Below, in pieces: positions 11,707 to 23,500 of a DNA stretch of 64,000 nucleotides. Source of the DNA: Blastomussa wellsi (lineage: Eukaryota; Cnidaria; Anthozoa; Scleractinia; Plerogyridae); contig OX393566.1 in the NCBI GenBank assembly GCA_947652115.1, positions 14,469,825-14,533,824 of the forward strand. Direction: 5' to 3'. The notes under the pieces are model-generated. The model had not been told where the DNA came from. It saw only the letters and a list, made by a program, of their open reading frames with translations, and did not search any database. Positions within the stretch are counted from its first letter, which is position 1. Each line of letters opens with the position of its first letter. A program made the translations under genes and the position numbers.

Positions 11707-11964
11707 AAAAATTCTCTGGAGTGAACTCCTCGAAGTTTGCGAAGTAAAGAGGACGAACGGATGTCATTTGGCCTTTTAGTACACCGTAGGAAAAAACCGC
11801 GGAATTCGCGGTGTTTAACGAATTTAACCACGATAGATGATTGCCGCATTCCAGCCTTCAAAATTGCCATGTGGCAGATAAGACAAAATTGTACTAATGG
11901 ATAAAAATAAAGGCGGCCTCTACATAAATGACATTATGGAGGTATCCATAATCTCGTGGTTTTT
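11707..11964 (-). repeat. Split repeat A1
   Basis: Copy of 681-936. It marks the 5' end of the Ngaro-type element on the minus strand, upstream of the esterase start. Confidence 0.85.
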
Positions 11965-12155
11965 GCCATTTTATGTTACATATGACTTCCAAAACAGGGC
12001 CATCGGACAAAGAATCCTAAGATGATTATACATTCCAATCTTTCTTGGTTTCACATTATGTCTGCTGAATTCTTCAAATTTATGTGTTCGCTTTTAACCT
12101 ATGATTGGCTTCCTTTATCTGGGTGGCCTGCTTAAAGAAGCAGAATGTAATTTAA

Positions 12156-12751
12156 CCCATTGACTCCTGGAGATTTTTGGAAAAAAACATGTTTTTTGAG
12201 ACATTTTGAACATTTTCTAGTCAGTTATAGTCTAAATGTGCTTCAAATTTCTCCAAGATGCATTTGCAGAATGAAGGCATGCCAGGTTTCTCACTAGTAT
12301 CGCATTTAACGATATTTTAGCTCGGGCATGCGCACAAATCAAAATTTTGAGATAGTCTTTGGACGAGAAAGTGACCCACGTCTTTAGGCTTTTCGAGTTC
12401 TTTATTTTTATTTTTCGCTTTTCCTTTCTCCTTTCCTCATATCTTTTTACTGGGCTTGCTTTCGGTTCAAGAATTGCCACAAAAGCATCATCGAGACGGG
12501 AAATACTCAACATGGAGTAGCCAAGGGTAAGTGAGGGAAATTTTCCTCCTAGATTTGGTGGAAAATTCTAAGCGTTTTCCTGCATATTTCCTGCCCAATC
12601 AATATCATCTGGGTATCATTGGAAAGCTCTTTTCCTTCTGTAGAACTGGGATAAATGGGATTCCTATTTTGGCCAAAGCTGATGATGTCAGAAGCAGTAC
12701 AAAGGTCAAGGTCTGTCGCGGCCGGTTACGGCCGGTTTAGGAGTCAATGGG
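12156..12751. mobile_element. piggyBac-type non-autonomous element (MITE)
   Basis: 596 bp with inverted ends CCCATTGACTCCT...AGGAGTCAATGGG, flanked by TTAA at 12152-12155 and 12752-12755. Ends starting with CCC next to a TTAA duplication are typical of piggyBac. There is no transposase. The ends differ from those of the autonomous copy at 38208-40560 (CCCTTTCCCTACTA), so that copy is not its obvious driver. Confidence 0.8.
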
Positions 12752-12860
12752 TTAATGATTGATTTTTATAAAGCTGTATTTAATTTATATTGTAATGTTG
12801 TTCTAATATTGTGCCTGTGTGTTATAATTAAATGAAACATTCAATAGGTAATGCAATTAT

Positions 12861-13048
12861 CTGGAGTTTATTACTTTTGTGAGGGTTGCAATTAACTTTG
12901 CACCATCCATCAACATGGTTTCTAAAGCAAAATTTGTCAACAACCATCTCCATTTGTGCCACAAGCTTGGATGTCGCCGTTATTGCACTTCGAACCAGAT
13001 TTTGAGAAAACTTTTTTAAATGGCAAGCATCGTCATAACAAATGCTTT
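12861..13048 (-). pseudogene. KDZ-type transposase fragment
   Basis: A stretch of about 62 codons reads ICYDDACHLKKF, then VVDKFCFRNHVDGWCK and an NCNPHKS end. The DDACHL and F-x-NHVD-WC-x-NCNP motifs are those of Kyakuja-Dileera-Zisupton transposases, in which this region holds catalytic and metal-binding residues. A CAG acceptor precedes it, and the block ends near CTCCAG. I found no other KDZ exon nearby; they may have been displaced or lost. It sits between the MITE and the small Tc1/BEN element and is likely a remnant. Confidence 0.7.
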
Positions 13049-14925
13049 CTGGAATAGAGGATAAATTTATGTCAATATATTACTCGTGTTATTTGTTCTC
13101 TAGTAGAAAAAAATCATTGCAGTGAGTTGCATTTGTAAACTGCCACACTAATCACTAATTGTCCATACCTTTTGAAGTAGCTGTCAAAAAATTGGAAGTA
13201 ACCAAATGGGGATAATATTTTCTTTATTCGCACTGGTGTTCAGTGGTCTCCCAAGTTTTCAGCACAGGAGTTAAACCAGTAAAGGGATATATTAGCTGCC
13301 GCTTTCATGATGCACTGTTAGAAAAAATCCAACAGTCTTATTTTGCCTTTGCTACAAATAGTCCAGTTTCGAGTTAACCAAGACCGCTGAATAAAACGAC
13401 TAAAGACGACTCTATACAGGGCTAGTTTCGACCACAAATTACTAACAACTTAGTGCATTCCATCATCTTACGCTTCAGTGCTTTTCTGCTGGTATTTGTG
13501 TATAATTTTCATCAGATTTGACTAACCCTATACAGTACTGTGCAAAAGTAATGAGAGCGAATTTCGACGAAAGCCGGCCTTTGTTCTCGCGAATTTTCCT
13601 CGAAATATCACGGACTTTTCGAAGGAACATTCGTACTGCCTGCCAGAAAATTCGAACGAAAACTATCATGGTCAATCGAAAATTCGCAATACACTGAGAA
13701 AGTTCGAAGAAACGAACTTTCAAGGCAGCGAAAAGTCGAAGAATTAATTCGCCAAGGAGAGGGAAGATCATCGAACTTTCGAGGCTCTAAAGCAAACAAC
13801 TTCACATCACTTCCCGCGGGCGTGAGAAACATTTTCCGCTTCAGTGCTCATTAGTGCTTTTTCTTGTCCCGGAAGGAAGCCCTCTCGTAAAACGGAAGAA
13901 AAAGTTTTTACGACCAAAGACATGTAGTTTAGTGCGATTTAAAATGTGACAAGGATTGTGATTCAATTTGATTAGACGCATGTTAATTTCGAAGCACACC
14001 TGTACGTGGCCACACAAACATGTAAATTTCTTGTCAAAATTTATGGCGGATTTCAGTGTCTACACTTCAATGATAAAACTGTTTTATCCCCGGCCGTGTT
14101 CAAAATAAAAAGGAGAATACCGCCATTCGCTTCGAACATGTGAAATTTATCGAAAGAAAAAACTTCCAAGGACTGCTTTGAACATTCTTGCACACGAAAC
14201 CGCCTCAGCTTTATACGTACTTGCGGTCTGTTTGGCCGTGATAACAATCTTTTCGCTTCACTGCTTCGCTTCACTGCATGCACGCACGAGTTTTTAAATC
14301 GCTTCACAGAAGGAAAGCCTTTTTCAAAGGAGGACAGAAAACTATTCAAAGACCAAAACTTGTGGGTGAACATAATTTAGTTTGATTGACTTGTAGCGGT
14401 ACTTATATGTAACGTATTGTTACCGCTGTCGAAAGAAACTAGTCAGAATGTTTATACTTCGAATTAGACCGCTTTATCCCGACTGTGCAAAAATTCACTC
14501 TTCAATGAGAACACTGCCATGCCTTGAACATGGGGAATTTATCGAGTTCTGAGTCAATTGTTCCTTCCTCTAAGAAGGCAAACACTACGAACGTTGAGAA
14601 CATGGTTAACCGTAACAGACAGGCGAGGAGCAACCAGCGTGTCAACATAACTCAAGATGCAAATTTTATTCCTTACTGTCAAAATTCCGCAATGCCAATA
14701 ATAGATTTGCTTAACTGATAAGCGCTTTAAAAGGAACTAAATCAACGCTTTACACAATTAACAACGACCGCCTAAAGCTAAGATAATAAAGCAAACAATG
14801 TTTAGAGCAATGTTTTGTTTAATATTAGTTGTTAAACTCAATTACAATCTAAAAGTTTACGGTTGCATGCTAACAAATATCTGTATGAAACTAGTCCGAT
14901 AACACGAATCTATATACATAAATAA

Positions 14926-15072
14926 GGAAAGCTACTTTTACAATCGGCTAATACGACAGAATCCTATAGAATAAAGAAAGCTACTTTCAAAATCGGCTAA
15001 TACAACAGACTCCTATAGAATAAAGAAAGCTATTTTCACAATCGGCTAATAAGACAGAATCCTATAGAATAA
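14926..15072. repeat. 49-bp tandem repeat, three copies
   Basis: Three imperfect units with the shared core AATCGGCTAATA and ending CCTATAGAAT, inside the small Tc1/BEN element downstream of its gene. Confidence 0.85.
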
Positions 15073-15122
15073 TAAAAATATAACCACATTTGAAACTTCA
15101 CGCGTATTACTAACTTATGAGG

Positions 15123-15532
15123 CTATTCTTGCCTAGTGTTTTTTCGCAGGTTTTGGCATCGCTTGCCAATGCTTATCTTACATCCCTCCCAGATCTTGGT
15201 CATGTCTTCTGCATTGCGGCACATGTAGCTGAAGGCTGATGTTACTTCCGCTAAAAAAAAAGTATGGGTAAGTTAGCTAGTCATGTCTTATTTGCCTCCC
15301 TGCACATTTTTACACATTTTACCTCCCCATGCAGCAACACCATTTGAACTCACAAGCACTAGCATCAAAACAATACTGACTATTCAAGCTTACCTTTAAT
15401 TGCAGCAATGACGATGGCGTCCAACGCGGCAAATTCTTTAGTACCATGCACTGTTGACTTCGCAACAGGTTGAAGACCGCATTCAGTAAGAGCTTGAATT
15501 CGTTTACGCGTATAGTTGGATACCTTCACCAT
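15123..15532 (-). CDS. Tc1 N-terminus/BEN domain fusion protein
   Basis: Two exons, 15532-15394 and 15250-15123, joined by a GT-AG intron in phase 1, give an open 88-residue protein. Residues 1-22 (MVKVSNYTRKRIQAL...) match the start of the Tc1 transposase at 26328. From about residue 24 the sequence is the second half of a BEN domain (STVHGTKEFAALD, VIAAIK), and exon 2 ends with KISIGKRCQNLRK. Exon 2 is 128 nt with the same phase as the last exon of the BEN gene at 33417-37886. BEN domains bind DNA or chromatin partners. Only part of the BEN fold and a fragment of the transposase helix-turn-helix remain, so function is doubtful, but no stop interrupts the spliced frame. Confidence 0.7.
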
Positions 15533-15991
15533 GATTGTTTACTGAATAATGATTGCTATAGGAAATCTTGCCAAATAAAAGTAACGCGGAAGGTTGCCAT
15601 GCTTACGCGACAATCACTTGATGTAAGAGCCAGTCACAAGAATTTTATTGTTAGTTAAAAGCGTCACGTGAAAAGCTCGAAAATTCGAATAACCTAAACA
15701 CTGTATCGTGCATCATCAATATGCGAACGACCTTTTGAAAATTCGAGTTGCTCATCGAAAGTTCTCGTGAAACTTCGATACGCTCAACGAAAAGTCGAGC
15801 GACTTTTCTAGCGGCCTTTCGCTAACATCGCTGATATTTCGAAGATGTTAAAACAATAGCGGCATCGAAAATTCGAGGGCAATTCGTTTCGGTTTCGTTT
15901 TCTTTGAAAATTCGCTTTTATTCGCCACTTTTCGTCGAAATTCATCGAACTTCGTTGAAATTCGCTCTCATTACTTTTGCACAGTACTGTA

Positions 15992-16446
15992 AAACTATAT
16001 TTAGTCTTTTTGGTCAGAGTCTTGGCTAACTCAAAAGTGGCCTATTGCTGCTGCTTCTTTTCTCCTGGCATCGAAAACCCAGGATGGTGTGGCTGAAGGG
16101 CTATAAAATACTCAAAATTTGGTTTAACATGTCTGGGTTTTTTGAGGAAAACAAAAGGTCCCTTCCTTTTCACTATGTGCACAAATTTTCTACCATTGAT
16201 TTGATGTGCATCTGGCAACCACATTTCCCCTCGCCTAACAGCTCCAAGATGGCAAAATATTATGTCCTCTATGCAAAAAACTTTTGCAATTGTTAAACTT
16301 CCCAAATTGAGTTTTGATCCATTTTTTGACAATCTGCCTAGAATATAAATTAAAATCAATCATAAAAAAGTAGGGGTCACCGACCATTTATAAGAGTAAA
16401 CTACCAGCAAAGCTACGACACTGCTTATGGCACATTGTTTTTCCTC
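15992..16446. other. Unassigned stretch with one ORF
   Basis: Between two elements. A 105-residue minus-strand ORF (16359-16042) is open, but I do not recognise it; it contains EMWLPDAHQINGRKFVHIVK. It may be a remnant of the element into which its neighbours inserted. Confidence 0.3.
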
Positions 16447-18958
16447 AACTGAGGGGTTCAGAACCATAGCGGGCTAAACCACTTTAATTTAATATACAGA
16501 AAAAGCACTGTTAAGTTAAGTTTAGAAAAAAAAATATTGAGAAGGTTTTTCTAGTGAAAACATGTTAATTCTTTATAGGAATATCATTTACATCATGATA
16601 TAAGCTATCTTTACCAATATTATGGTGTTCACCTTAAGATTTAGTGAAAACAAATAGTAACAATCGTGGACACAGGTCTGTCACAGCCACTTCATACAGT
16701 TTCTTTAAAATATGAACAAGTGCCACTCAAATTGGCTTCCTTAGACTATGATAGTGAATAAAGCAAGGACCTACAGCACAATTTATTTGAATTAGACTTT
16801 TTCCTTTTCTCTAAATGGTGAGATTTGTTGGGGATTTCTGAACAGCAACTACAACGACAAGAATAATAAAAAACCCAGAACAAGGTGTCTCAACCTACAA
16901 CAAGATAACAGTCCAACACGACAGTTGAAACCCAACTCAACAAGCCTTCTTAAGAAAGCTTACATGTATATTACTATTATGCTGGCCAAAAACATGTCCA
17001 CCATTCTTTAAAGAAACTGGTCAGTAACCCTGTGCAAAAACAGGAGATCATTCCCAATACTAGTGTCATGAAAGTCCCTTAAAATGGAATTCCATTCAGT
17101 GAAATTGTTCACAGAAGCGATTGGAGTCACTGCAAAAAATGTTAAATTGCTGCTTTGTTCAAGCATCTTTCTGCCAGTTGCAGCTGAGATTTGAGAACAT
17201 CTCTCTGCCGAGAAATATTTAAGTTTTTTTACACTGACACACAACTGCTGCAACTGACAAGACTTAAACTGAAAGCACAAGTTGATTGACAATTTCTCAA
17301 GGTTAGGGTGGCCCAGAAGACCTTGTAATGCACTGTCAGGACTGATGTTTTGACATTGATCCATACATAACTCTTCTAAGTGCAACATGTCTTTAGTAAA
17401 TGAAACATCCCTGAGGCATTTCAAAAAGCTGATGTCTAACTTCCTCAAGTTAATACGCTGCCCAATACCATTTGCAATATATTCCACACTGGTCTCATTT
17501 CTCAAATCTCTCAAACAGCTGTGTATTGTTAATTCCCTGAGATGTACTGCATGTTGAATAATGGTGTTTTCAAACGAACTTTTTGTAAACCATATGTCGT
17601 GTTCAAAAGTCCTCCACAATGAAGAATGGTGGCTTAACCTGAAGAAACGTTTGCTGACTTGTGCAACGGTGCACAGAACTTGATGGAGACTTAACCTTGA
17701 CAAAATATCTAGGATGACCTCATCAGGTAAGCTATCGAGGGAACAGGTAGGTGTTAATCCTGAAAAGAGAATAAAAAGTAAATGAATGGAAGAGGAAAGG
17801 ACCAAACATACAGTCCATAGATTTAAGGACAGAATAACCTTTTTCGACGATTTAAGTAACAAGCACTGTTCATTATATCTCTCTCTAAATAGTGAACTCT
17901 GATGCTGCAGAAACATTAATAAAAATAAATTTAAAAAACCCTTGAATGTGCTAGTCTGAGTAACTTAACGTACACTATCTTCAGTTTCCTCACCACCTGT
18001 TTCATTACCACTGGTGATGGCTTGAACTTCTTTGGGCTTAAGCAAATGGTAAAATCTATGATGAACTGGTGGGACATAAGACAGGAGCTGCATCAAATCG
18101 TCAAACTTTGCCTTTGAGATTTCACGGGCAGATTCATAAAGAGATGGTAACTGAATCCGTTTGAGATCTACTGGGTGCCCTCTTCCTCTCCTTTGGAAAT
18201 CAACTGTTTTCCAAGCCTCCATTTCACTGAGGGAATGCTTGTATTTCATTTGCCATGGATGCTCTCTATGGAATCTCATGCTTTGTATTTTCAACCATGA
18301 AACCTTTTCACCATCTGTGTTAGTCTTTCTATTAACCATGTGTGCTCTCACGTCTTGAAAAGATTTGAAATCACTTTGTTTCATCTCCTTTACCACGAAT
18401 GGCTTGTGTCTTCTGGCTGTTCTCACAAGTTCATACCATTGTTGTGGAACAATGCTACCAAAGTCTCGATCATTAGGCAGAAAAGAATGTCCACTGTACA
18501 TGAACTTGTGGTCCACACATTCCACTACAGTATTGTGAAAAAGTAATGCAAACGAATTTCGACGAAATTCGCACTTTTCGTGGCTTTTCGAAGAAATTTC
18601 GCTTGAAAACGAAAATTCGCGCAATTTCGCCGCATTTTCGCGACATGTATTGTTTCGATCTTCGCGAACTTTTGCGTAGTTTTTACCGAGTGCATTAATG
18701 AGCCGCGAACTTTCGTGCGAAGATTCAAGCTTTTTCGAACGAAGTTTGCTTTGATGTAAGTATGAATCTTTCTTCCAAATCGTTCTACTGTGCTGGCCTA
18801 ATACACGGAAGAGAAGCGGTCGAAAACGATATGTATGTTGTGTAAAAACTCACGATGTTTGCCATTGTAGTGCTAGTCCCCACGCAAAATTGTTATTATT
18901 GCTACCATAGCAACGAATCGCAAATCAGAAATAGACAACATAGCGGCGGGTCTAAAAC

Positions 18959-19046
18959 GCAGGTCGCAGGTCACAGGTCGCAGGTTGCAGGTCACGGGTC
19001 GCAGGTCACGGGTCGCAGGTCGCAGGTCACAGGTCGCAGGTCACGG
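18959..19046 (+). repeat. CAGGTCR heptamer array, left MULE end
   Basis: About 12 tandem 7-mers (CAGGTCG, CAGGTCA and CGGGTCG variants) forming the inner part of the MULE inverted repeat. Confidence 0.9.
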
Positions 19047-19399
19047 GTCGCGTTAAATAGTTTAAACAAACAATTTAAACGGCAATTGATCAACAATAAG
19101 GAGACTTTTATTAACTTTAACGAAACATCAATCTCTTCATACTAAATCCTTTGATCCAATATATGCTTCTCATCAACTGCATTGCGTTTTAATGTGCAAG
19201 GAAACATCAATCTCTTTCCGAGTGCATTGTTGAGTTCTATAAGCACGCGTAAATTTTTAAGAACACAGGAAAAGTGTTCTTCACACTTCTCGACCATAAA
19301 AATTCCCAAGTGCATATATAACTCAACAACGCACGAAGACAAGTTCGTTATTTCTTTTCTAAATGTTTAAGACATTGCTCGCGCTAAAACTTGTACCGT

Positions 19400-19475
19400 A
19401 AGCAGCGTGCATTATAACTCCATAAAGCACGCGCGTGACGTAAGAAGCGTGCTTTATGGCGCTATAATGAACTCG
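19400..19475. repeat. Hairpin (inverted repeat)
   Basis: Two arms, CATTATAACTCCATAAAGCA and its complement (around 19453-19472), separated by a short GTGACGTAAG-containing loop. It lies inside the MULE, left of its gene. It may be a small foldback insertion. Confidence 0.5.
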
Positions 19476-20518
19476 AATTGGCGCGCAGTTTCTCGATGAC
19501 TTTATAATACTACATCCTTTTATTCAAGGTATGCATCTCATCAACTGCATTGCGATTTATCTAACAGGAACGTATAATGTTCAACGAAACATCAGTCTCT
19601 TCATGCTGCCTCCTTTGATCTAAGGTATGCATCTAATCGGCTGCATTGCGATTTATCTAACAGGAACGTTGAATGTTTTGCACTTATTTCCAGGCCAACA
19701 CGCTAATTTAAACGCATTCTAAATTATAAGGTTACTCAAAACTAAGTAAATTTTGAACGATTTCCAACAGTTAAAGAACTACTACAGCTTATTAATCAAA
19801 TTGATAATTACTCAGTTGATTAACTTGTGGATAAATCAATCTTATCAGCTAAATAACCGAAGTGCACGCACTAGATTGAGTAAACACCACCGATAACTGA
19901 AAAGGAAGTTCTGTTAACAAAACTGTACATTTAGCGGAAATTGATTTAACATGAACGATAATAAACGAAACCCGTGCCCGAATTGTACAGTTTAACAATT
20001 AACAATTTTGTCGTTTCTTTTCTCTAAAAGTCAAGACTACTTAGCGCAAATCACCATTTGCGAGAAAATTGGAAAGTTGCATTTCTACAAAATGTATTTG
20101 CCAACCTACACTACCGGCACGTTTGTAATTTTGGAATGGCAACAAGAAGTCTAATGTACCTTTTAACAATGTATGGAGGGTTGTTGTTTTAGCTTTACAG
20201 AGAAAAGAAATCACACAAGCCTGGTTTAATGCTTGCCTTAGCTAGTCCGAACAAAACAGTATAAATCAAAAAATCACATAAAACTCAGTCAAAAACCGCA
20301 ACACAATCCTGCTGTGGTTTCTTTTCTTTTTTTGACGTACTATATCTAAATAATCGCACAATCTTCTCATACAACTAGTGATTAAAGGATGCTCGTGATG
20401 TTTTGTAAGTTCACGTATTGATTTTGAAGCGGTTCGTTTTAGTTTTGAAAACTTTTAAAACACTAATTGTATTGTAATTAATTGCTAATTGTACTTGAAG
20501 TCGTTCGATTACCTGTAC
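19476..20518. other. Non-coding MULE flank
   Basis: AT-rich sequence 3' of the MULE gene. I see short repeated phrases (GCATTGCGATTTATCTAACAGG occurs twice, near 19542-19660) but no coding region. Confidence 0.5.
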
Positions 20519-23500
20519 TCATAACTTGCTCGGAAAAACCATCCCGAACTCTTTGAACAGAAGGCGCTTGTGGGATTCAGTGAGACATCGTTCAGTGTCA
20601 TCCTTAGCGATAAGTCTTCCATCCTTAGCATCTTGCACTGTGAGATTTACACATGACTTCAAAGGATGGAAGTATACCATTTCCGGATTGCTGGAAATTC
20701 GGATCTTGGTTTCTCCTGGCCGATTGTACACTCTCAATTCACAATGTCTTATGAACAAGTCATACGGTGGGGGTGGTGGTTGGGACGATCGCATCTCTCG
20801 AACCTTCCCCTTACACCCATAGCAAGTGGTTGCTGACGTGTCTTTGATAAAGACGATTTCGTAAGGGTGGCTTTCTTCGCTTGCAGTAGGTGCCTCCACA
20901 CGCTCTCCATATTCTGAGACATCTCGGGGAGGACGATCCATACGCTGTCGTTTTCTCGATCGCTCATTATCTTTCTTTCCTGCTCCTCCAGGGATCTGTG
21001 CTTGTACCATTTGGCCAAGGGGAACTTGGTAAGCAGCTATAAATTCCTCCAGCTTACCAACTTCATGCGCGACAGCAACAGTATGGGCGCATATTGCGCA
21101 TTCCTTGAATCGTGGACAGTGCTTGTCGCAAACGAATTGCTTTCCCTTCGATTTTATCTCCACGGTGTGAACTGTTGGCGTTGACAGAGATAGGACAGTT
21201 CTCTTATTCTCATCATTGGGGAAAGGCCCTATCCTGTCGAGCTCAGTGATTCTGTTAGCGTTTTTCCATGTCCCTCTTAGAAACTCAGGGAGATTGAAAT
21301 CGTCAAAATTTCCAATTACATCGCAATTGCTTGCGGTGTCAATATCAGTCGCAATTCCTGATCGACTGTGAACTCATCACCTTTCTTGAATGAACCGTCG
21401 ACTTTAGCAAGGTGTTTCTGCTTCTGGTTTTGCGTCATTTTAGACCACTTAAGTAAGGGCACTTCAAGGTGATTGTACTTAGGTGACAGCAAAAATGGAC
21501 CCTTCTTCAGTACAGCACGCTGTTTGTCGCAATTTACTTCTTGTACCATCTTCTTGTAAGTGATAATTCCCTCCACCCAGGTACATTTGGTGTTTGGACG
21601 ATAACCTGTGGAACCCTGCATTTTTTCCTCCGTGATCTTGGATTTATACTTGAAGTTGGCACATTCCTGCCCGTTGTTGTAGAAGAACTCGTCATCTAGT
21701 CCTACGTCTCTCCTCACTGGAAGAAGCATTCCATTCTTCATATCTTCCTCTATGTTCGCTGTAAAGAATTCCGAGAATGCAGGTTCTTTATCCGGATGAC
21801 TGGATTTCTCAAGGGCGTCCCACTTATCAGTCACAGAGATGACTTTGGCAAGGAATTCGTCTTGACTCGTGCTGTCAACGATACCCTTTTCCTTGTTGTT
21901 GTCGTTTCCAAAGATATCTTTAAGAACTTCGTCCTTCATAGCACCGTTACCAAGGTCATTCAACTTTCTAGAAATGTCGTCTTCTACATGTTTCTTGCAT
22001 GGTAGAAATATAGCACGCTTTAATGGCTTCACGAAGCCTTGCTGTGCCTTATCTCTATCTCCACCAACAAATGAAACCCCTTCGAATCCTTCGTTGATCT
22101 CGAACAATGAATAGCAGAAGTACTTGAAGTCTTTCTCTGCTCTTCTTATATGAAACATGGCTGGCCCCGGCAGAATGGCTGGTTTACCAGTTCTCGAATG
22201 AACGAATTTGCTGCTCTGGTACGTCGTCGAAGTAACATAGTAATCGCCCACGTTGTATGTGGTGTCGATGGAAAGAACACTTTTTGAACCAATTGAGCAG
22301 CATTCTTCTACAATTTCCATCAGTTGCTCATCCGTGCAGAAGACCACCCTTGGGGATGGAGTCCACTGTAAATTACGCACAGCAGGTTCTTGTCTGGACA
22401 GATCAAGAAGACTCGCGAGCTGGTCATTTTCTTCCTTCTCCTTCAATTTTTGACGAGCGTTTTTAACCTGCTTTATATCTCTTGGCATATCCGCCATGAC
22501 CTCACAATGTAAAATTCCCCCAGTGTTCTCTACAGACTCATCAAAAATACTCGAGGGCCCTTTGTGACTTTTTGCTTTTTCTTGAATTGCTTTTCTCGTT
22601 GACGGTGCCGTCGGGACAAAGCTCTTGCCTGAACGCGGATTTTTGTGTGGGCTCACTGGATGTTCCGTACCCGAAAAATGGTACTCCACTAATCCAAGCT
22701 GTAATTCGTCTTCCGTTTGGTCTGAAATCGTTGTTGCCGTTCTAAGGAAATCTGGGTACTTCTTGTGTTTGTAGTACACATTTCGTACCAAATACTCTCC
22801 TTTACTGCGCTTGAGTTGGCTGCTTTTCTTGCCACGTATCTGTTCACTATGTACGATAACCCCGTTCTCGATGTGGAATACTCTAGCACTCGCGCCAAGA
22901 TTTTGAAAAGAACCAACATCAGTAACTAGCCAGTCTTCCGCATTTTTTAGCTGGGAACGATCAATTACGAAGCACGCATTTTCTTGAACACCATTTGGAC
23001 GCTTGGTGCACACCTTCTTTACGTCTACGTCCAGAAAAAGAATATTTATTTTGTCTTCGAATGACAGCGTGTGTTTCCCCTTGTAGAGATATGGAGTAGC
23101 TAGATTATTTTCGAAGTACAGCGTTTTTTCCCTAAAAGAGAAAATATAACTTTAAGGTGACTCGGTAGAAATAGAACTGACAATTTTAATTCGAGCCTTC
23201 ACAAAACGCAAATTATGAAAACAAAAATAAACAGAGGGAAAGCAAAGAAAAAATAAATAAAATGAATGTAAAGCGTCCATGCCAAGGAACAATTTTATGT
23301 ATGTTTCATGATAAAAGCAGACATACTCCATTGACAGGATCCAATGTATTTAAAGCACGCAGTGTTGTTCAGGCCACAATTTTCTTTCATGAGTGCTAGT
23401 GAAACTCACATTTTCGGCGATAACTTTTTATTCTGCAATAGAAAATTGGCTATAATTGTTGTATGGAAGGAAGGTTATGGCTTCTTTCAAATGAAGAGAA

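Larger units (their letters stand above)
422..11964 (-). mobile_element. Ngaro/DIRS-type retroelement with split repeats, internally deleted
   Basis: Read on the minus strand, the order is A1 (11964-11707), SGNH esterase gene, a hydrophobic ORF, a gag gene, then B1 (1089-933), A2 (936-681) and B2 (578-422). A1 and A2 are about 257 bp and differ at only a handful of positions. B1 and B2 are 157 bp and differ at one position I can see. The A1...B1-A2-B2 layout is the split direct repeat arrangement known for Ngaro elements. Only about 60 bp separate the gag stop from B1, so the reverse transcriptase, RNase H and tyrosine recombinase expected there are absent. I infer a non-autonomous derivative, possibly mobilised by a relative like the one at 56.5-59.8 kb. 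A Kolobok transposon (2973-11189) is nested inside. The outer ends are set by the repeats only; no target duplication is expected for this group. Confidence 0.8.
13533..15989 (-). mobile_element. Small Tc1-ended element carrying a BEN-domain fusion gene
   Basis: 2457 bp bounded by inverted ends starting CAGTACTGTGCAAAAGTAA and flanked by TA at 13531-13532 and 15990-15991, as in Tc1/mariner elements. The subterminal 200-250 bp on each side are packed with GAATTTCG/TTCGC motifs. The ends are a variant of those on the 18528-41969 unit (CAGTATTGTGAAAAAGTAA). The distance from the end to the start codon is 457 bp here and about 461 bp in the large unit once its MULE is discounted. It encodes a two-exon gene fusing a Tc1 N-terminus to a BEN domain. 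I read it as an internal-deletion derivative of the larger family member. Confidence 0.85.

Noticed and set aside
18959..19046. CAGGTCG heptamer array as a telomere-like or CRISPR-like array
   Set aside because: Units are contiguous without spacers, and an inverted partner with a 9-bp target duplication shows they are transposon ends.
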